Assembly: GCA_016712405.1 (NCBI GenBank)
Contig: JADJRD010000001.1
Coordinates: forward strand, 434,001-498,000
From: Cellvibrio sp.
GTDB taxonomy: Bacteria > Pseudomonadota > Gammaproteobacteria > Pseudomonadales > Cellvibrionaceae
Direction of reading: 5' to 3'
Length of the DNA: 64,000 nucleotides
In this document: one piece after another, positions 53,273 through 63,600 of the stretch
Position numbering within the stretch: position 1 is the stretch's first letter
Layout: each line of letters opens with the position of its first letter
Program-made: the position numbers and the translations under genes
The notes under the pieces: model-generated
Databases searched by the model: none
Told to the model about the DNA's origin: nothing
The model's input: the letters and a program-made list of their open reading frames with translations, nothing else

Positions 53273-54546
53273 TGATGAGTAGTCAAAAAAGAATTGCGAT
53301 TGTAGGCTCTGGAATTAGTGGGCTGGTAGCGGCATATTATTTGTCAAAACATCATGAAGTATTTGTTTACGAAGCGGGTACAGAAATAGGCGGTCATACT
53401 GCAACTAAACAGATTCAACTAGAAGGGCAGGAATATAATATTGATACAGGTTTTATCGTATTCAACGATAGAACTTATCCCAATTTTATAAAACTACTCA
53501 ATGAGTTAAATGTGAATTATCAAAAAACGGATATGGGATTTAGTGTCAGCTGTCAAAACACCGGGGTTGAATATGCAGGAACATCATTAACAGGACTTTT
53601 TTCGCAAAAGAAAAATTGGGTTAATAGAAAATTCTGGCGTATGCTAGGGGAAATCATTCAGTTTAATAAGCAGTGTACGGCGCTTTATGAAACAGGTCAG
53701 ATTGATGAGCAATTAACACTGGGGGATTATTTAACTCAAAAAGGTTATTCAGATTTTTTCAGAAATCTTTATATATTACCTATGGTATCGGCTATCTGGT
53801 CTTCTGGTAATCAAACTGCAGCACGCATGCCGATGAGATTTTTTGTCAGATTTTTTCATAACCACGGACTATTAACCATTTTTAATCAGCCACAATGGTA
53901 CACCATTCAAGGCGGTTCCAAGTCTTATTTAAAGCCCATCACCAAACCTTTTATCAACAAACTATTTTGTTCTACGCCAGTGCGATCTATACGGCGTTTT
54001 GAAAACAAAGTAATTATTCATACTGATTCCAGAGGGGAAGAATCTTTCGATCAAGTGATTTTGGCTTGCCACAGCGATCAGGCATTAAGCCTGCTGGCTG
54101 ATCCAAGTTTTGATGAACAGCGTATTCTCTCGAGAATTCCGTATGTGAATAATCAGGTATGCCTGCATAGGGATACTAATCTATTGCCAAAGGCTAAGTC
54201 CGCTTGGGCAAGTTGGAATTACCTCAACCTCCCAGAGGGTGAATTGCTTGATAAAACGGCGCTAACCTACAATATGAATATTCTGCAGAAAATTTCATCC
54301 CCTCATACTTTTTGTGTCAGTGTGAATGCGAATTCCTTGATTAACCCTGAATTGGTTTTAGGACAATACGAATACAGCCATCCGGTATTTACACCAGATT
54401 CAGTCTCTGCTCAAAAATCGTGGTCAGAAATCAGTGGTATTAATCGAACGCATTATTGCGGTGCTTATTGGCGAAATGGTTTTCATGAAGATGGTGTAGT
54501 ATCTGGTCTAAAAGTTGTGGAAATGATTTCAGGGCAACCAATATGA
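53272..54546 (+). CDS. FAD-dependent amine oxidase-like oxidoreductase
   Basis: This 424-residue flavoprotein has the Rossmann FAD motif IAVVGSGISGLVAAYYLS-like block near residue 8 (AIVGSGISGLVAAYYL) followed by VYEAGTEIGGHTATKQ, and a C-terminal FAD-contact region HYCGAYWRNGFHEDGVVSGL. It belongs to the amine oxidase/protoporphyrinogen oxidase group found with DUF1365 and cyclopropane-synthase-like genes. In other bacteria such enzymes act on unsaturated acyl chains (desaturase step in furan fatty acid synthesis, from memory). It overlaps DUF1365 by four bases. Confidence 0.9.
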   Translation: MMSSQKRIAIVGSGISGLVAAYYLSKHHEVFVYEAGTEIGGHTATKQIQLEGQEYNIDTGFIVFNDRTYPNFIKLLNELNVNYQKTDMGFSVSCQNTGVEYAGTSLTGLFSQKKNWVNRKFWRMLGEIIQFNKQCTALYETGQIDEQLTLGDYLTQKGYSDFFRNLYILPMVSAIWSSGNQTAARMPMRFFVRFFHNHGLLTIFNQPQWYTIQGGSKSYLKPITKPFINKLFCSTPVRSIRRFENKVIIHTDSRGEESFDQVILACHSDQALSLLADPSFDEQRILSRIPYVNNQVCLHRDTNLLPKAKSAWASWNYLNLPEGELLDKTALTYNMNILQKISSPHTFCVSVNANSLINPELVLGQYEYSHPVFTPDSVSAQKSWSEISGINRTHYCGAYWRNGFHEDGVVSGLKVVEMISGQPI

Positions 54547-55355
54547 ATGGCGAATTCAAGAGTGCGATCTATACAGGAAAGTTACGTCATAGACGATTTT
54601 TCCCAAAATCGCACGAATTTACTTATGACGCCTGTATGTTTTATGTGGATTTAGCAGAGTTGCCAGAACTCTTTTCAAAAAATAGATGCTGGTCATTTAA
54701 TCGCTTAAACTTAGGCTGGTTTAATCGCAAAGATTATTTTGGTGATGCGACTATACCACTTGATCAAGCTGTTAGAGGCTATGTCAAGCAACAATTGGGG
54801 TATTGCCCAGAAGGTTCTATTCGTTTATTAACTCAATTACGAGTTTGGGGATTCTGTTTTAATCCTGTCAGCTTATATTTTATTTTTGACAAAGATGCGG
54901 AGATTCCTAAATTTATTTTGGCGGAGGTGAATAATACACCTTGGAATCAGCGCCATGCCTATTTGTTAGCTTGTGATGAAAAAGGAAAAATTAATACAGA
55001 ATTTTCTAAACAATTTCATGTTTCCCCTTTTAATCCAGTCGATATGCAATACCACTGGATCAGCACAGCGCCTGATGAACAGTTAGTCGTTCATATGGAA
55101 AACCATCAAGAATCTTCTACCAATAGTTTGACTCGACACATGGATGCTACATTGACGTTAAAACGAGAAAATTGGTCGCCACAATTGCTAAATAGGATTA
55201 TTTGGTCAATGCCATGGCTGGCTATAAAAATTCCATTCGCCATTTATTGGCAAGCATTACGACTATTTATCAAACGTGTACCTATATATTCCAACACATC
55301 TTCATCCCAATCAGTCAATAGCCATAACAAATCCCTTAGAGGAGCCGCCAAATGA
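54543..55355 (+). CDS. DUF1365 domain protein
   Basis: This 270-residue protein has the DUF1365 pattern: AIYTGKLRHRRFFPKSHEFTY at the start, LNLGWFNRKDYFGDA, and RVWGFCFNPVSLYF in the middle (the FNPVS block is diagnostic). Its biochemical function is not known, but it nearly always lies between the FAD oxidase and the cyclopropane-synthase-like gene. It is coupled to both neighbours by four-base overlaps. Confidence 0.92.
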   Translation: MNGEFKSAIYTGKLRHRRFFPKSHEFTYDACMFYVDLAELPELFSKNRCWSFNRLNLGWFNRKDYFGDATIPLDQAVRGYVKQQLGYCPEGSIRLLTQLRVWGFCFNPVSLYFIFDKDAEIPKFILAEVNNTPWNQRHAYLLACDEKGKINTEFSKQFHVSPFNPVDMQYHWISTAPDEQLVVHMENHQESSTNSLTRHMDATLTLKRENWSPQLLNRIIWSMPWLAIKIPFAIYWQALRLFIKRVPIYSNTSSSQSVNSHNKSLRGAAK

Positions 55356-56617
55356 AATCAGATTCTATCGCCACTATCTCTGCACATAGAAGCTCAGTCT
55401 TTAGTGTTTCTCAAATGATTTCAAAGAAACTCTTATTGTCAAATTTGGCGCAATTGAAAAGAGGTTGCTTAAAGCTAATCGACGGTGAAGATCAATATTA
55501 TTTAGGAGAAGATCCGTCGACAACCAGCTTCATAGCGGAGATTAGAGTTAAAAGCCAAAGGTTTTATACCGATGTGGTTTTTTCTGGCAGCATTGGGGCA
55601 GGCGAATCCTATATGAATGAACATTGGGTCTCACCTGATCTGACTAAAGTTGTTCGATTGTTTTCTAAAAATATTGATTTATTAAATCGAATGGATAACA
55701 ACCAGTCTTGGTTAAGCAAGCTGTCGCTCAAACTGTTTCATTGGTTTAACCGTAATACCCGGGAAGGTTCACGAAAGAATATTTCAGCACACTATGATTT
55801 GGGCAACGATTTCTATTCTCTTTTTTTAGATAGCAGCATGATGTATTCGTCAGCGATTTATCCAACTGCTGAATCTAGTTTAAGTGAGGCTGCTGTTTAT
55901 AAACTTCAACGGATTTGTGAAAAGTTGGAGCTTTCCGAAAAAGATCATTTGTTAGAAATTGGTACAGGATGGGGCGGCATGGCAATTTATGCTGCTAAGC
56001 ATTATGGCTGTAAAGTCACAACAACAACCATCTCTAAAGAACAACGAGACTATGCGATAAAACAAATTGAAGCGGAAAATCTAAGTGATAAAATTACCGT
56101 TTTATTTGATGACTATCGTGATTTACAGGGGCAATTTAGCAAATTGGTTTCTATAGAAATGATAGAAGCCGTTGGGCACGAACACTTACGTGAATATTTT
56201 CGGGTTTGTTCTAGCCTGCTAAAACCTGATGGATTAATGTTGTTACAGTCGATCACCATTCCAGATCAGCGTTATGAACAGGCTAAACATTCGGTCGATT
56301 TTATTCAGCGCTATATATTTCCCGGCGGTTGTTTGCCTTCATTGTCTGTCATGCAGAAATCCATTGGCGACGTAACTGATATGCAGACCCTTGCTATTGA
56401 AGAAATTGGTGAAGATTATGCACAGACACTGTTTCATTGGCGGCAATCATTTTTATCCCATTTGAATCAAGTAAGGCAACTGGGTTTTGATCAACGTTTT
56501 ATTCGTATGTGGGAATATTATCTCTGTTATTGCGAAGGTGGATTTCGAGAAAGAGCCATAGGCACAGCGCAATTGCTTTTAGCAAAATCAGAATACAGGA
56601 ATATGAAATGGCAATAA
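55352..56617 (+). CDS. Cyclopropane-fatty-acyl-phospholipid synthase family methyltransferase
   Basis: This 421-residue SAM-dependent enzyme methylates unsaturated phospholipid acyl chains. The lipid-binding N-terminal domain (about 1-120) is followed by the signature NISAHYDLGNDFYSLFLDSSMMYS, the SAM motif LEIGTGWGGMA and the TTTISKEQ and PGGCLPS blocks. Members of light/singlet-oxygen clusters may make methylated or furan fatty acids instead of cyclopropanes, so the product is not certain. Its end overlaps the next gene by ten bases. Confidence 0.94.
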   Translation: MKSDSIATISAHRSSVFSVSQMISKKLLLSNLAQLKRGCLKLIDGEDQYYLGEDPSTTSFIAEIRVKSQRFYTDVVFSGSIGAGESYMNEHWVSPDLTKVVRLFSKNIDLLNRMDNNQSWLSKLSLKLFHWFNRNTREGSRKNISAHYDLGNDFYSLFLDSSMMYSSAIYPTAESSLSEAAVYKLQRICEKLELSEKDHLLEIGTGWGGMAIYAAKHYGCKVTTTTISKEQRDYAIKQIEAENLSDKITVLFDDYRDLQGQFSKLVSIEMIEAVGHEHLREYFRVCSSLLKPDGLMLLQSITIPDQRYEQAKHSVDFIQRYIFPGGCLPSLSVMQKSIGDVTDMQTLAIEEIGEDYAQTLFHWRQSFLSHLNQVRQLGFDQRFIRMWEYYLCYCEGGFRERAIGTAQLLLAKSEYRNMKWQ

Positions 56618-57126
56618 AATCCCAGTATTTCTTTTGGATTAATCTAGTGCTTTTTCAGATAGGTTGGTTTGCTGCCATATTGGGTGGCAATCTGTTAGCA
56701 ATTTTCATTATATTGCCAGCGTTAAGTTGGCATTTTTTTTATAGCCACTGCAAAAAAGATGATGTCATTGCTCTGTTAATTTGCCTGATTATGGGAATAG
56801 GGCATGATAGTCTTTTATTAAATTTGAATCTGTTGATTATTCCTCAGCAAGCTCATTTTCCACCACTCTGGTTAATTTCGCTCTGGGCATTATTGGGCAT
56901 AACCTTAAATCATTCCTTGCGTTGGATTTATGAACGGCCGATGATTGCTGCTGTCTTAGGTACTATAGCTGCACCTTTAAGCTATTTGGCTGGAGTTAAG
57001 CTTTCTGATGCAGAATGGGCTGGCTCATTGACACAGATCATTTTTATAATAGCCGCCATCTGGATTTTCTTGTTACCCTTACACCGGTTTCTATTTTTGA
57101 AGTTGAGGCATTATGTTCAAAATTAA
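56608..57126 (+). CDS. DUF2878-type membrane protein
   Basis: The ATG at 56608 has AGGA eight bases upstream. The 172-residue chain is almost wholly hydrophobic, with about five membrane helices (WINLVLFQIGWFAAILGG, LLAIFIILPALSWHFF and others). It belongs with the short inner-membrane proteins annotated DUF2878 that follow the cyclopropane-synthase-like gene in light-response operons. The function is unknown. Confidence 0.8.
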   Translation: MAIKSQYFFWINLVLFQIGWFAAILGGNLLAIFIILPALSWHFFYSHCKKDDVIALLICLIMGIGHDSLLLNLNLLIIPQQAHFPPLWLISLWALLGITLNHSLRWIYERPMIAAVLGTIAAPLSYLAGVKLSDAEWAGSLTQIIFIIAAIWIFLLPLHRFLFLKLRHYVQN

Positions 57127-57829
57127 ATCGTTTCTATTCTGTTTGCCATTCATGATTACAGCAGCTGTTGCGCAAGAGCCTATGTATGTCACTACAGGTA
57201 CTGCCTACAATCTGGATACTAATCAAGTGATTTATCGCGAGGCCTATACCGCCATTAATGAAATGGGTGAGGTTCAGGTGGATTATTTGAATTCCCAAGG
57301 CGCCAAGATCGCCACCAAAAAGCTGGTGTATCAAGGGGAGCCTTTTCAACCTACATTTGTTTATGAAGATTTTCGTGATGAAGAAACTATTTCTGTTCAG
57401 TATGAACAGGCGAGAATGGTCGTACGCCACAAAGATATGAATGGCACTCGTCAGAAAATAATTATGGATCACGCCAGTGTGGTGGTTGATGCCGGTTTTG
57501 ATGCTTTCATTCAATTAAAGTGGGATGAATTAATGAAGGGTAAACCCGTAAAATTTGACTTTGTATTACCCACAAGATTGACCAGCATTAAATTAGAAGT
57601 TGAAAAAATATCTCCGGCGTTATCGCCCGTATACAACAAAGAGTATGGCGATTCTTGGATTTATTTTCGTTTACAACCCGCTAAAAGATGGATCTCTATT
57701 TTCGCAGATCCCATTCATTTGGCTTATGATCCCAACGGAAAATATCTAATGCGTTTCTATGGTCGATCCAATTTGGATGATGCTCGCGGAATTCCGCAAG
57801 ATGTAAGAATTGAGTATGGATATTGTTAA
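57113..57829 (+). CDS. Secreted hypothetical protein, last gene of the photolyase operon
   Basis: This 238-residue protein has a signal peptide (MFKIKSFLFCLPFMITAAVA, cleavage near AQE). The mature part is a single beta-rich domain with many charged strands (YREAYTAINEMGEVQVDYLNS...YGDSWIYFRLQPAKRWISIF). I do not recognise a family with confidence. It overlaps the membrane gene by 14 bases and has TTGAGG upstream. It probably acts in the periplasm on the lipid-modification product or as a binding protein. Confidence 0.72.
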   Translation: MFKIKSFLFCLPFMITAAVAQEPMYVTTGTAYNLDTNQVIYREAYTAINEMGEVQVDYLNSQGAKIATKKLVYQGEPFQPTFVYEDFRDEETISVQYEQARMVVRHKDMNGTRQKIIMDHASVVVDAGFDAFIQLKWDELMKGKPVKFDFVLPTRLTSIKLEVEKISPALSPVYNKEYGDSWIYFRLQPAKRWISIFADPIHLAYDPNGKYLMRFYGRSNLDDARGIPQDVRIEYGYC

Positions 57830-57830
57830 T

Positions 57831-58559
57831 CTATTTCATCCAATGACGTTCGCGGTTTTGTGCTTCAATCCAATCGATTAAGGTTTTCCAATCGGCGTTA
57901 TCACTGGCATGCGTTTGTTGTGTGTAATTGATAATGCCTTTGCCTTCTGCGTAGGCTTTTACATAATTTTGTGTATCACGTAATTTTGCAGGGTAGGGGA
58001 TTCGCAAGCTTTCCAAAAACCGCTGAAGACTTCCCCAAGAATTTGTCTGCTGTTTGATTCGATTGGCGATCACCCCTATAGGGCGACGTTTACGCCGCAT
58101 GTTTTGTGTTAATAATAAATCACCAATAAATCTTGCACTGGCCCGTATATCCATTTCAGACGACATCACCAATATCAAAATTAAATCATGATTACTCACC
58201 ATGTCATCCAATGCCATCCCGCTTAGCCCTGGAGGTGCATCAGTAATTAACCATTTGGTGGACTTGGGTGCACGCAGTTGAAAACTCATAGTCGTGCGCA
58301 GTGTGGAATCGATTTTAAATCCGTAGATTTCCGGTAATTCTGGTGATCGCAGCCTAACCCAATACTCAGACGACCCTTGCGGATCAGCATCCAACAATGC
58401 TGTTGTGTCGCCCCTCTGCGCAAACCATGAGGCAAGGTTAGTGCTGACAGTTGTCTTGCCAGAGCCCCCTTTGCCGTTAATGACCAATATCCGACAAGCA
58501 TTCAACGCCTGAACGGAAATTAGCGGCTCGCTATGACGTTTGGATTTGGACGTATCCAT
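57831..58559 (-). CDS. Orphan ParA/MinD-type ATPase
   Basis: This 242-residue deviant Walker ATPase has NGKGGSGKTTVSTNLA (about 29-44), LLDADPQGSSEYW and TDAPPGLSGMAL. No ParB or partner is adjacent, so it is not a chromosome-partition pair. The cargo is unknown; proteins of this type often place large complexes at poles or midcell. It is convergent with the photolyase operon, the two stops being one base apart. Confidence 0.87.
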   Translation of the reverse strand: MDTSKSKRHSEPLISVQALNACRILVINGKGGSGKTTVSTNLASWFAQRGDTTALLDADPQGSSEYWVRLRSPELPEIYGFKIDSTLRTTMSFQLRAPKSTKWLITDAPPGLSGMALDDMVSNHDLILILVMSSEMDIRASARFIGDLLLTQNMRRKRRPIGVIANRIKQQTNSWGSLQRFLESLRIPYPAKLRDTQNYVKAYAEGKGIINYTQQTHASDNADWKTLIDWIEAQNRERHWMK

Positions 58560-58639
58560 AGTTAATTATCATTATTGATTTGTTCGCAGCATACAGCATA
58601 GCAAAGGATAAAAATAAGTCGTGGGATCCAACTTATGAT

Positions 58640-58927
58640 TTATTTTGCATCAAAAAAACCTTCAGGTGTTTTCCCTTCAAGGGCATAAGCAAACGCAATA
58701 ATGTAAGCAACTGCAGTGTAAAGATTTTCAGGAATTTCCTGGTCGAGTTCAAGATTGACTAATAGATCAACCAAGGTTTTGTTGTCACAAAGTGGAATTT
58801 GATGAGCCTGGGCAATTGCAATAATTTCATCAGCAATTGCGCCGCTACCTTTGGCGGTAATTTGCGGCGCTTGTTTGCCGTCGTAGAAGAGTGCGACGGC
58901 TTTGCTGATATCAGGTTTTTCTGTCAT
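58640..58927 (-). CDS. Solo FlhB C-terminal-domain protein (FhlB type)
   Basis: The 95-residue protein from the ATG at 58927 (MTEKPDISKAVALFYDG) equals the cytoplasmic domain of FlhB/YscU export-switch proteins: KGSGAIADEIIAIAQAHQIPLCDNKTLVDLLVNLELDQEIPENLYTAVA compresses to its typical pattern. The NPTH self-cleavage motif is absent and there is no membrane part. Standalone domains like this occur in flagellated gammaproteobacteria and may tune export of hook or filament parts. It lies ten bases after alaA and is likely cotranscribed. Confidence 0.85.
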   Translation of the reverse strand: MTEKPDISKAVALFYDGKQAPQITAKGSGAIADEIIAIAQAHQIPLCDNKTLVDLLVNLELDQEIPENLYTAVAYIIAFAYALEGKTPEGFFDAK

Positions 58928-58937
58928 CAAGAGTTGT

Positions 58938-60152
58938 TCATTGAGAATAACGCGATAAAAAATCACCAAATTTATGAATAGCTTTTTTCAAATCATCTTC
59001 ACGAGGTAAAAACACCACACGGAAGTGATCGCGATCGGGCCAGTTAAATGCAGTACCTTGAACGATTAATACTTTCTCCTGAATTAAGAAATCCAACACC
59101 ATTTGTTGGTCATCTTTAATAGGATATTTTTTTAAATCAATTTTAGGAAATAAATACAAGGCGCCTTTTGGTTTTACGCAAGATAAACCCGGAATTGATT
59201 CCAGCGCTTTCATTGCGGCATCGCGTTGATCACGCAAGCGCCCGCCGGGAATAATCAATTCATTAATACTTTGGTATCCACCCAGTGCGGTTTGCACGGC
59301 AAACATAGCGGGCACATTCGCACATAAGCGCATTGAGGCTAACATCTCCAAGCCTTCAATATAATTACGTGCACGATGTTTTGCTCCGCTAATTACCATC
59401 CAACCCGAACGGAAACCAGCAAGACGATAAGATTTCGAAAGGCCATTAAAACTTACGCAAAGTACGTCCTGCGCCAACCGACCCATAGGATGAAAGACTG
59501 CGTCGTCATATAAAATTTTGCTGTAAATCTCGTCTGCAAAAATAATTAAATTGTGATCGCGTGCTAATTGCACCAAAGCTTCCAATACATCTTTGCTGTA
59601 TACGGATCCGGTTGGGTTATTCGGATTAATAACAACTATGCCGCGAGTTTTATCGGTAATTTTACTTTTGATGTCTTCAAGATCAGGAAACCAATCGGAC
59701 TGTTCATCACATAAGTAATGACGAGCTTTACCACCGGCCAAATTTACGGCAGCAGTCCATAAAGGATAATCAGGTGCCGGCACCAGAATTTCATCACCGT
59801 TATTTAAAAGGGCTTGCATTGCCATCACCATTAATTCGCTGGCACCATTACCCAAAAAAATATCTTCAAGTTCAACATTAGGAATATCCAATTGTTGACA
59901 TTCATGCATGATAGCTTTGCGTGCAGCAAACAAACCTTTTGAGGCGGTATAGCCTTCAGCGTTTGGAAGATTACGAATCACGTCCTGAATAATTTCATCT
60001 GGCGCGGCAAAACCAAAGGGGGCAGGGTTGCCAATATTGAGCTTGAGTATACGGTGGCCCTCTTCTTCGAGGCGATAAGCGTGTTCCAGCACTGGGCCGC
60101 GTATGTCATAACAAACGCCGCTGAGCTTGTCAGATTTCTTAATCGAATTCAT
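58938..60152 (-). CDS. alaA: Alanine aminotransferase (AlaA-type, class I/II)
   Basis: The ATG at 60152 gives MNSIKKSDKLSGVCYDIRG and 404 residues, as in E. coli AlaA; longer frames run into msrB. Motifs are LNIGNPAPFGF, GNGASELMVMAMQALLN, NPNNPTGSVYS, FADEIYS and the PLP lysine in SFNGLSKSYRLAGFR. It makes alanine from pyruvate and glutamate. It is read divergently from msrB and leads into the solo FlhB-domain gene. Confidence 0.94.
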   Translation of the reverse strand: MNSIKKSDKLSGVCYDIRGPVLEHAYRLEEEGHRILKLNIGNPAPFGFAAPDEIIQDVIRNLPNAEGYTASKGLFAARKAIMHECQQLDIPNVELEDIFLGNGASELMVMAMQALLNNGDEILVPAPDYPLWTAAVNLAGGKARHYLCDEQSDWFPDLEDIKSKITDKTRGIVVINPNNPTGSVYSKDVLEALVQLARDHNLIIFADEIYSKILYDDAVFHPMGRLAQDVLCVSFNGLSKSYRLAGFRSGWMVISGAKHRARNYIEGLEMLASMRLCANVPAMFAVQTALGGYQSINELIIPGGRLRDQRDAAMKALESIPGLSCVKPKGALYLFPKIDLKKYPIKDDQQMVLDFLIQEKVLIVQGTAFNWPDRDHFRVVFLPREDDLKKAIHKFGDFLSRYSQ

Positions 60153-60252
60153 TGCAGTAATATGCCTTGGATGGTGGTGACTTGAGTTATAAAGAGTTGA
60201 ATAATCGAACCTAAGCAGTTGATCTGTCAAGAAAAATATAGGGTAAATGGTT

Positions 60253-60654
60253 ATGACGAATGAGCTGGAAATTGATGAGAGCCTCTGGCGGGAAAAGCTA
60301 ACACCAGAAGAATTTCGTATTTGCCGTGAAAAAGGCACTGAAAGACCTTTTACAGGAGCCTACTGGCAGGAGTTTCGCGAAGGTGAATATCAATGCAAAT
60401 GCTGCGGCGAGCCATTATTTTTATCTGACACTAAATTTGATGCGGGATGTGGTTGGCCCAGCTTTTTCATCCCAATGAATAAAACAGCCATTAAGGAAAA
60501 TCTGGACAGAACGCACGGCATGGTTCGTACAGAAGTCGTGTGCCGTAAATGTGATTGTCATTTGGGTCATGTTTTTACGGATGGGCCAGCACCCACAGGT
60601 TTGCGTTATTGCATTAACTCAGCTTCAATTTTATTTGTCCCGAACAATCAATGA
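60253..60654 (+). CDS. msrB: Peptide-methionine (R)-S-oxide reductase MsrB
   Basis: This enzyme reduces methionine-R-sulfoxide. The ATG at 60253 (AGGG nine bases upstream) gives 133 residues; the ATG at 60247 is possible but too near the site. The zinc cysteines are CKCC and CRKCDC. The central GWPSFF, HLGHVFTDGPAPTGLRYC and catalytic Cys in RYCINSASILF are present. It complements the distant msrA. Confidence 0.95.
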   Translation: MTNELEIDESLWREKLTPEEFRICREKGTERPFTGAYWQEFREGEYQCKCCGEPLFLSDTKFDAGCGWPSFFIPMNKTAIKENLDRTHGMVRTEVVCRKCDCHLGHVFTDGPAPTGLRYCINSASILFVPNNQ

Positions 60655-60690
60655 CTGCGCATAATGTAGATTATGTTAAATGAGATGTAG

Positions 60691-63600
60691 ATGAAACAGA
60701 CACAACTTTTAGAGCGCCTATACGCTGAAGTCGAAAAAGTCATTTTAAATCGGCAGCATCCAGTGACTGGCTTGTTACCTGCCAGTACCGCCATCAACAA
60801 TCATGGCGACTACACAGATGCTTGGGTGCGGGATAATGTCTATTCGATTATGTCGGTATGGAGTCTTGGCTTGGCATTTAAACGCCAAGGCGAAGAACAT
60901 AAAGCAGATCATCTTCTTCAAGCGACGATCAAGCTGATGCGCGGCTTAATGCAATCGATGATGAGGCAATCTCATAAGGTTGAAGCCTTTAAATACTCGC
61001 TACAAAACAAAGATTCCCTACATGCCAAATACGACACAGCGACTGGCTTGCCGGTTGTCGCTGATGACGCATGGGGTCATTTACAGATTGACGCCACTTC
61101 TCTTTATTTGCTCATGCTCGCGCAAATGAGCGCATCTGGACTGCGCATTATTTGTACGCCAGATGAAGTCGATTTTGTTCAAAACCTGGTTTACTACATA
61201 TCCAGTGCCTATCGAACCCCTGATTATGGAATCTGGGAGCGTGGAAATAAGGTTAATAACGGAAAAACTGAAATTAATGCCAGCTCTGTTGGTATGGCAA
61301 AAGCGGCATTACAAGCACTGGATGGGTTTAACCTCTTTGGGCCCAATGGCGACAAAAGGGGGGTTATTCATGTTATTGCAGATGCTATTTCGTTAGCGAG
61401 AACCACCCTCGCCTCCCTCTTGCCGAGGGAATCCTTATCAAAAGAAACTGACAGCGCGCTCCTAAGTATTATTGGATTTCCCGCTTTTGCAGTGGGCAAA
61501 GAGTCACTCGCGACACAAACAAGAGACACAGTGTTAACTAAATTGGGTGGCAATTATGGATGCAAACGTTTTTTGTGGGACGGACATCAAACTGTATTAG
61601 AAGAAAGCTCTCGCATCTATTACAACTTAAGTGAACTGGTTAATTTCGCGCATATCGAATCTGAGTGGCCTTTATTTTTTACTTACTTATACATCACTGC
61701 ATTATTTGATGGCAGTGAAGTAACTGCAAAACATTATCGAAAAAAACTTGAATCGCTTATGGTGAATATTGAGGGGGTTGGTTTATTGCCAGAACTCTAT
61801 TATTTGCCAAAAGAAAATGTTGAAGCAGAAAAGAAAAATCCTCGTTCACAAACACGCGTGCCAAACGACAACTTACCACTGGTTTGGGCTCAAAGTTTAT
61901 TTTACACAGGGTTGATGTTAGATGAGGGGTTGGTTTCCACCGATGATATTGATCCGTTAATGATGCGTCGTCGGTCAACTAAATTTATTAAATCCAATAT
62001 TGCGTTAGTGGTGTTGGCAGAAAACGATAAAATCAAACAGCATTTAGCGAAAAATGGTGTTATTGCAGAAAGTTTACAAGATATTAAACCTATGGCCGTT
62101 GTATCAGCGTCGGGGCTTATGGAAACCTATGCACATATTGGCGAAAACAAGACCTTGGGATTGACTGGCAGACCTCGCCGTCGAGTTCAAAGTTTGGCGA
62201 CCTCACAAACTTATGAAATTAACAATAGAATATATTTGTGTTTATCATGGATGCAAAGTGAGCGTGAAGATTACCGCATGTATGACGCTCTATGGCTTTC
62301 TCAAAGTTTGGAAGCCGAAATTCATTTTATTTACAAAAACTGGATCAGCTCTGAAGTAGCTGTATTTACGCTGATGATGGATCATCGCTTATATAAAATC
62401 CCAAATGCTGCACATCTATTTCAAACTTTACGCAATTTACAATTGCGTACGGAAATTGAATATGTTGGCTACGCATCAGCTAATCTAGCTTATAGAGCTT
62501 CCAGGGTTAATCGTTTATCTATCCCCTACTTTCATGTGCACTCCTTAACCAATACTACGCTAGCCGTAGGCATTGGCGATGAAAGTATTAACCCGGAACA
62601 CCTTGAACCTGTTGCACGTATGTTGTTGAATAATTTTGATACTGAAAGCGAAATATTCACTTATCGAAAGTTTTCAGAATACGTAAAAAAACGAAAAATG
62701 GATGACCTGGTATCCATTCCCGATGCGCCCTGCACCACTCTGTTGGATTTAATGCGCGATATCTACTTGCGGGCACAAAAAAATAATTATTGGTTAATAT
62801 CGCGATTTTGTTTCTCACAATTTAACTATTCATTGAATGATTTAACAGATAGCTTAACCCTATTAGCGGCACGAAATTTAGTTCTCTGTGTTGGCGATAA
62901 TGACTACACTGAAATTCAAATTGATCAATCCTTCTCAAATTCAAGTTACTTTGAAGGTGTTCGTCAGTTATTTCCTGATGTATTGGAGCGAACATTGGTG
63001 CAGGAAGTCTTATCTGCTATTGGCTCGCTAATTCGATCAGAGCCCATGCTGTTTGATAGTTTACATTCAGTACAGTTGCGTAATTTTTTGCTCTTATGTG
63101 CTATGGACAAAGGAGATGCTGAAGAAGTTAGTCTTTTGGAATGGCTGGGGTTACAATCACCGGCAAAGATTTTCAATAAAATTCGTAATGTTTTGTCATC
63201 GAGAAAACATGTATTTTCAAAAGACATGAACTTCATTTCGCCTTATAAAATCCACCATCATGACAGTAAGATTGATGAAAATCCTTTGTTGCCAGATACC
63301 AATGACACTGATTGGTTAGAGTGGCGAATTGCACGCGGATTAATTACTCATTTTGATAAAAATTTCTTGCAGGATATTTGGCACAGCTTAATGTTTTGTG
63401 AAGCATTAGTGTTTGGCAATCCGGTTGGCAGTGAATCCCGATTGGATTGTGAAATTACTCGCAGTTCCATGACACCCGGAGAAGTCAATTTTGCACATTT
63501 AATTGATCATGTAACACATCAACTCTATCCGCATTATTACAAGGCTGCAGTGGTTGAAGCCTTGTACGCCTATACGCAATTTTGTATCAATCATCCAGAT

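Noticed and set aside
48787..57829. Prophage or genomic island
   Set aside because: No integrase, tRNA site or flanking repeat was seen, and the base composition looks like that of the neighbours.
57831..58559. Chromosome-partition parA
   Set aside because: There is no parB or parS-like site nearby and the sequence is of the generic MinD/ParA type.
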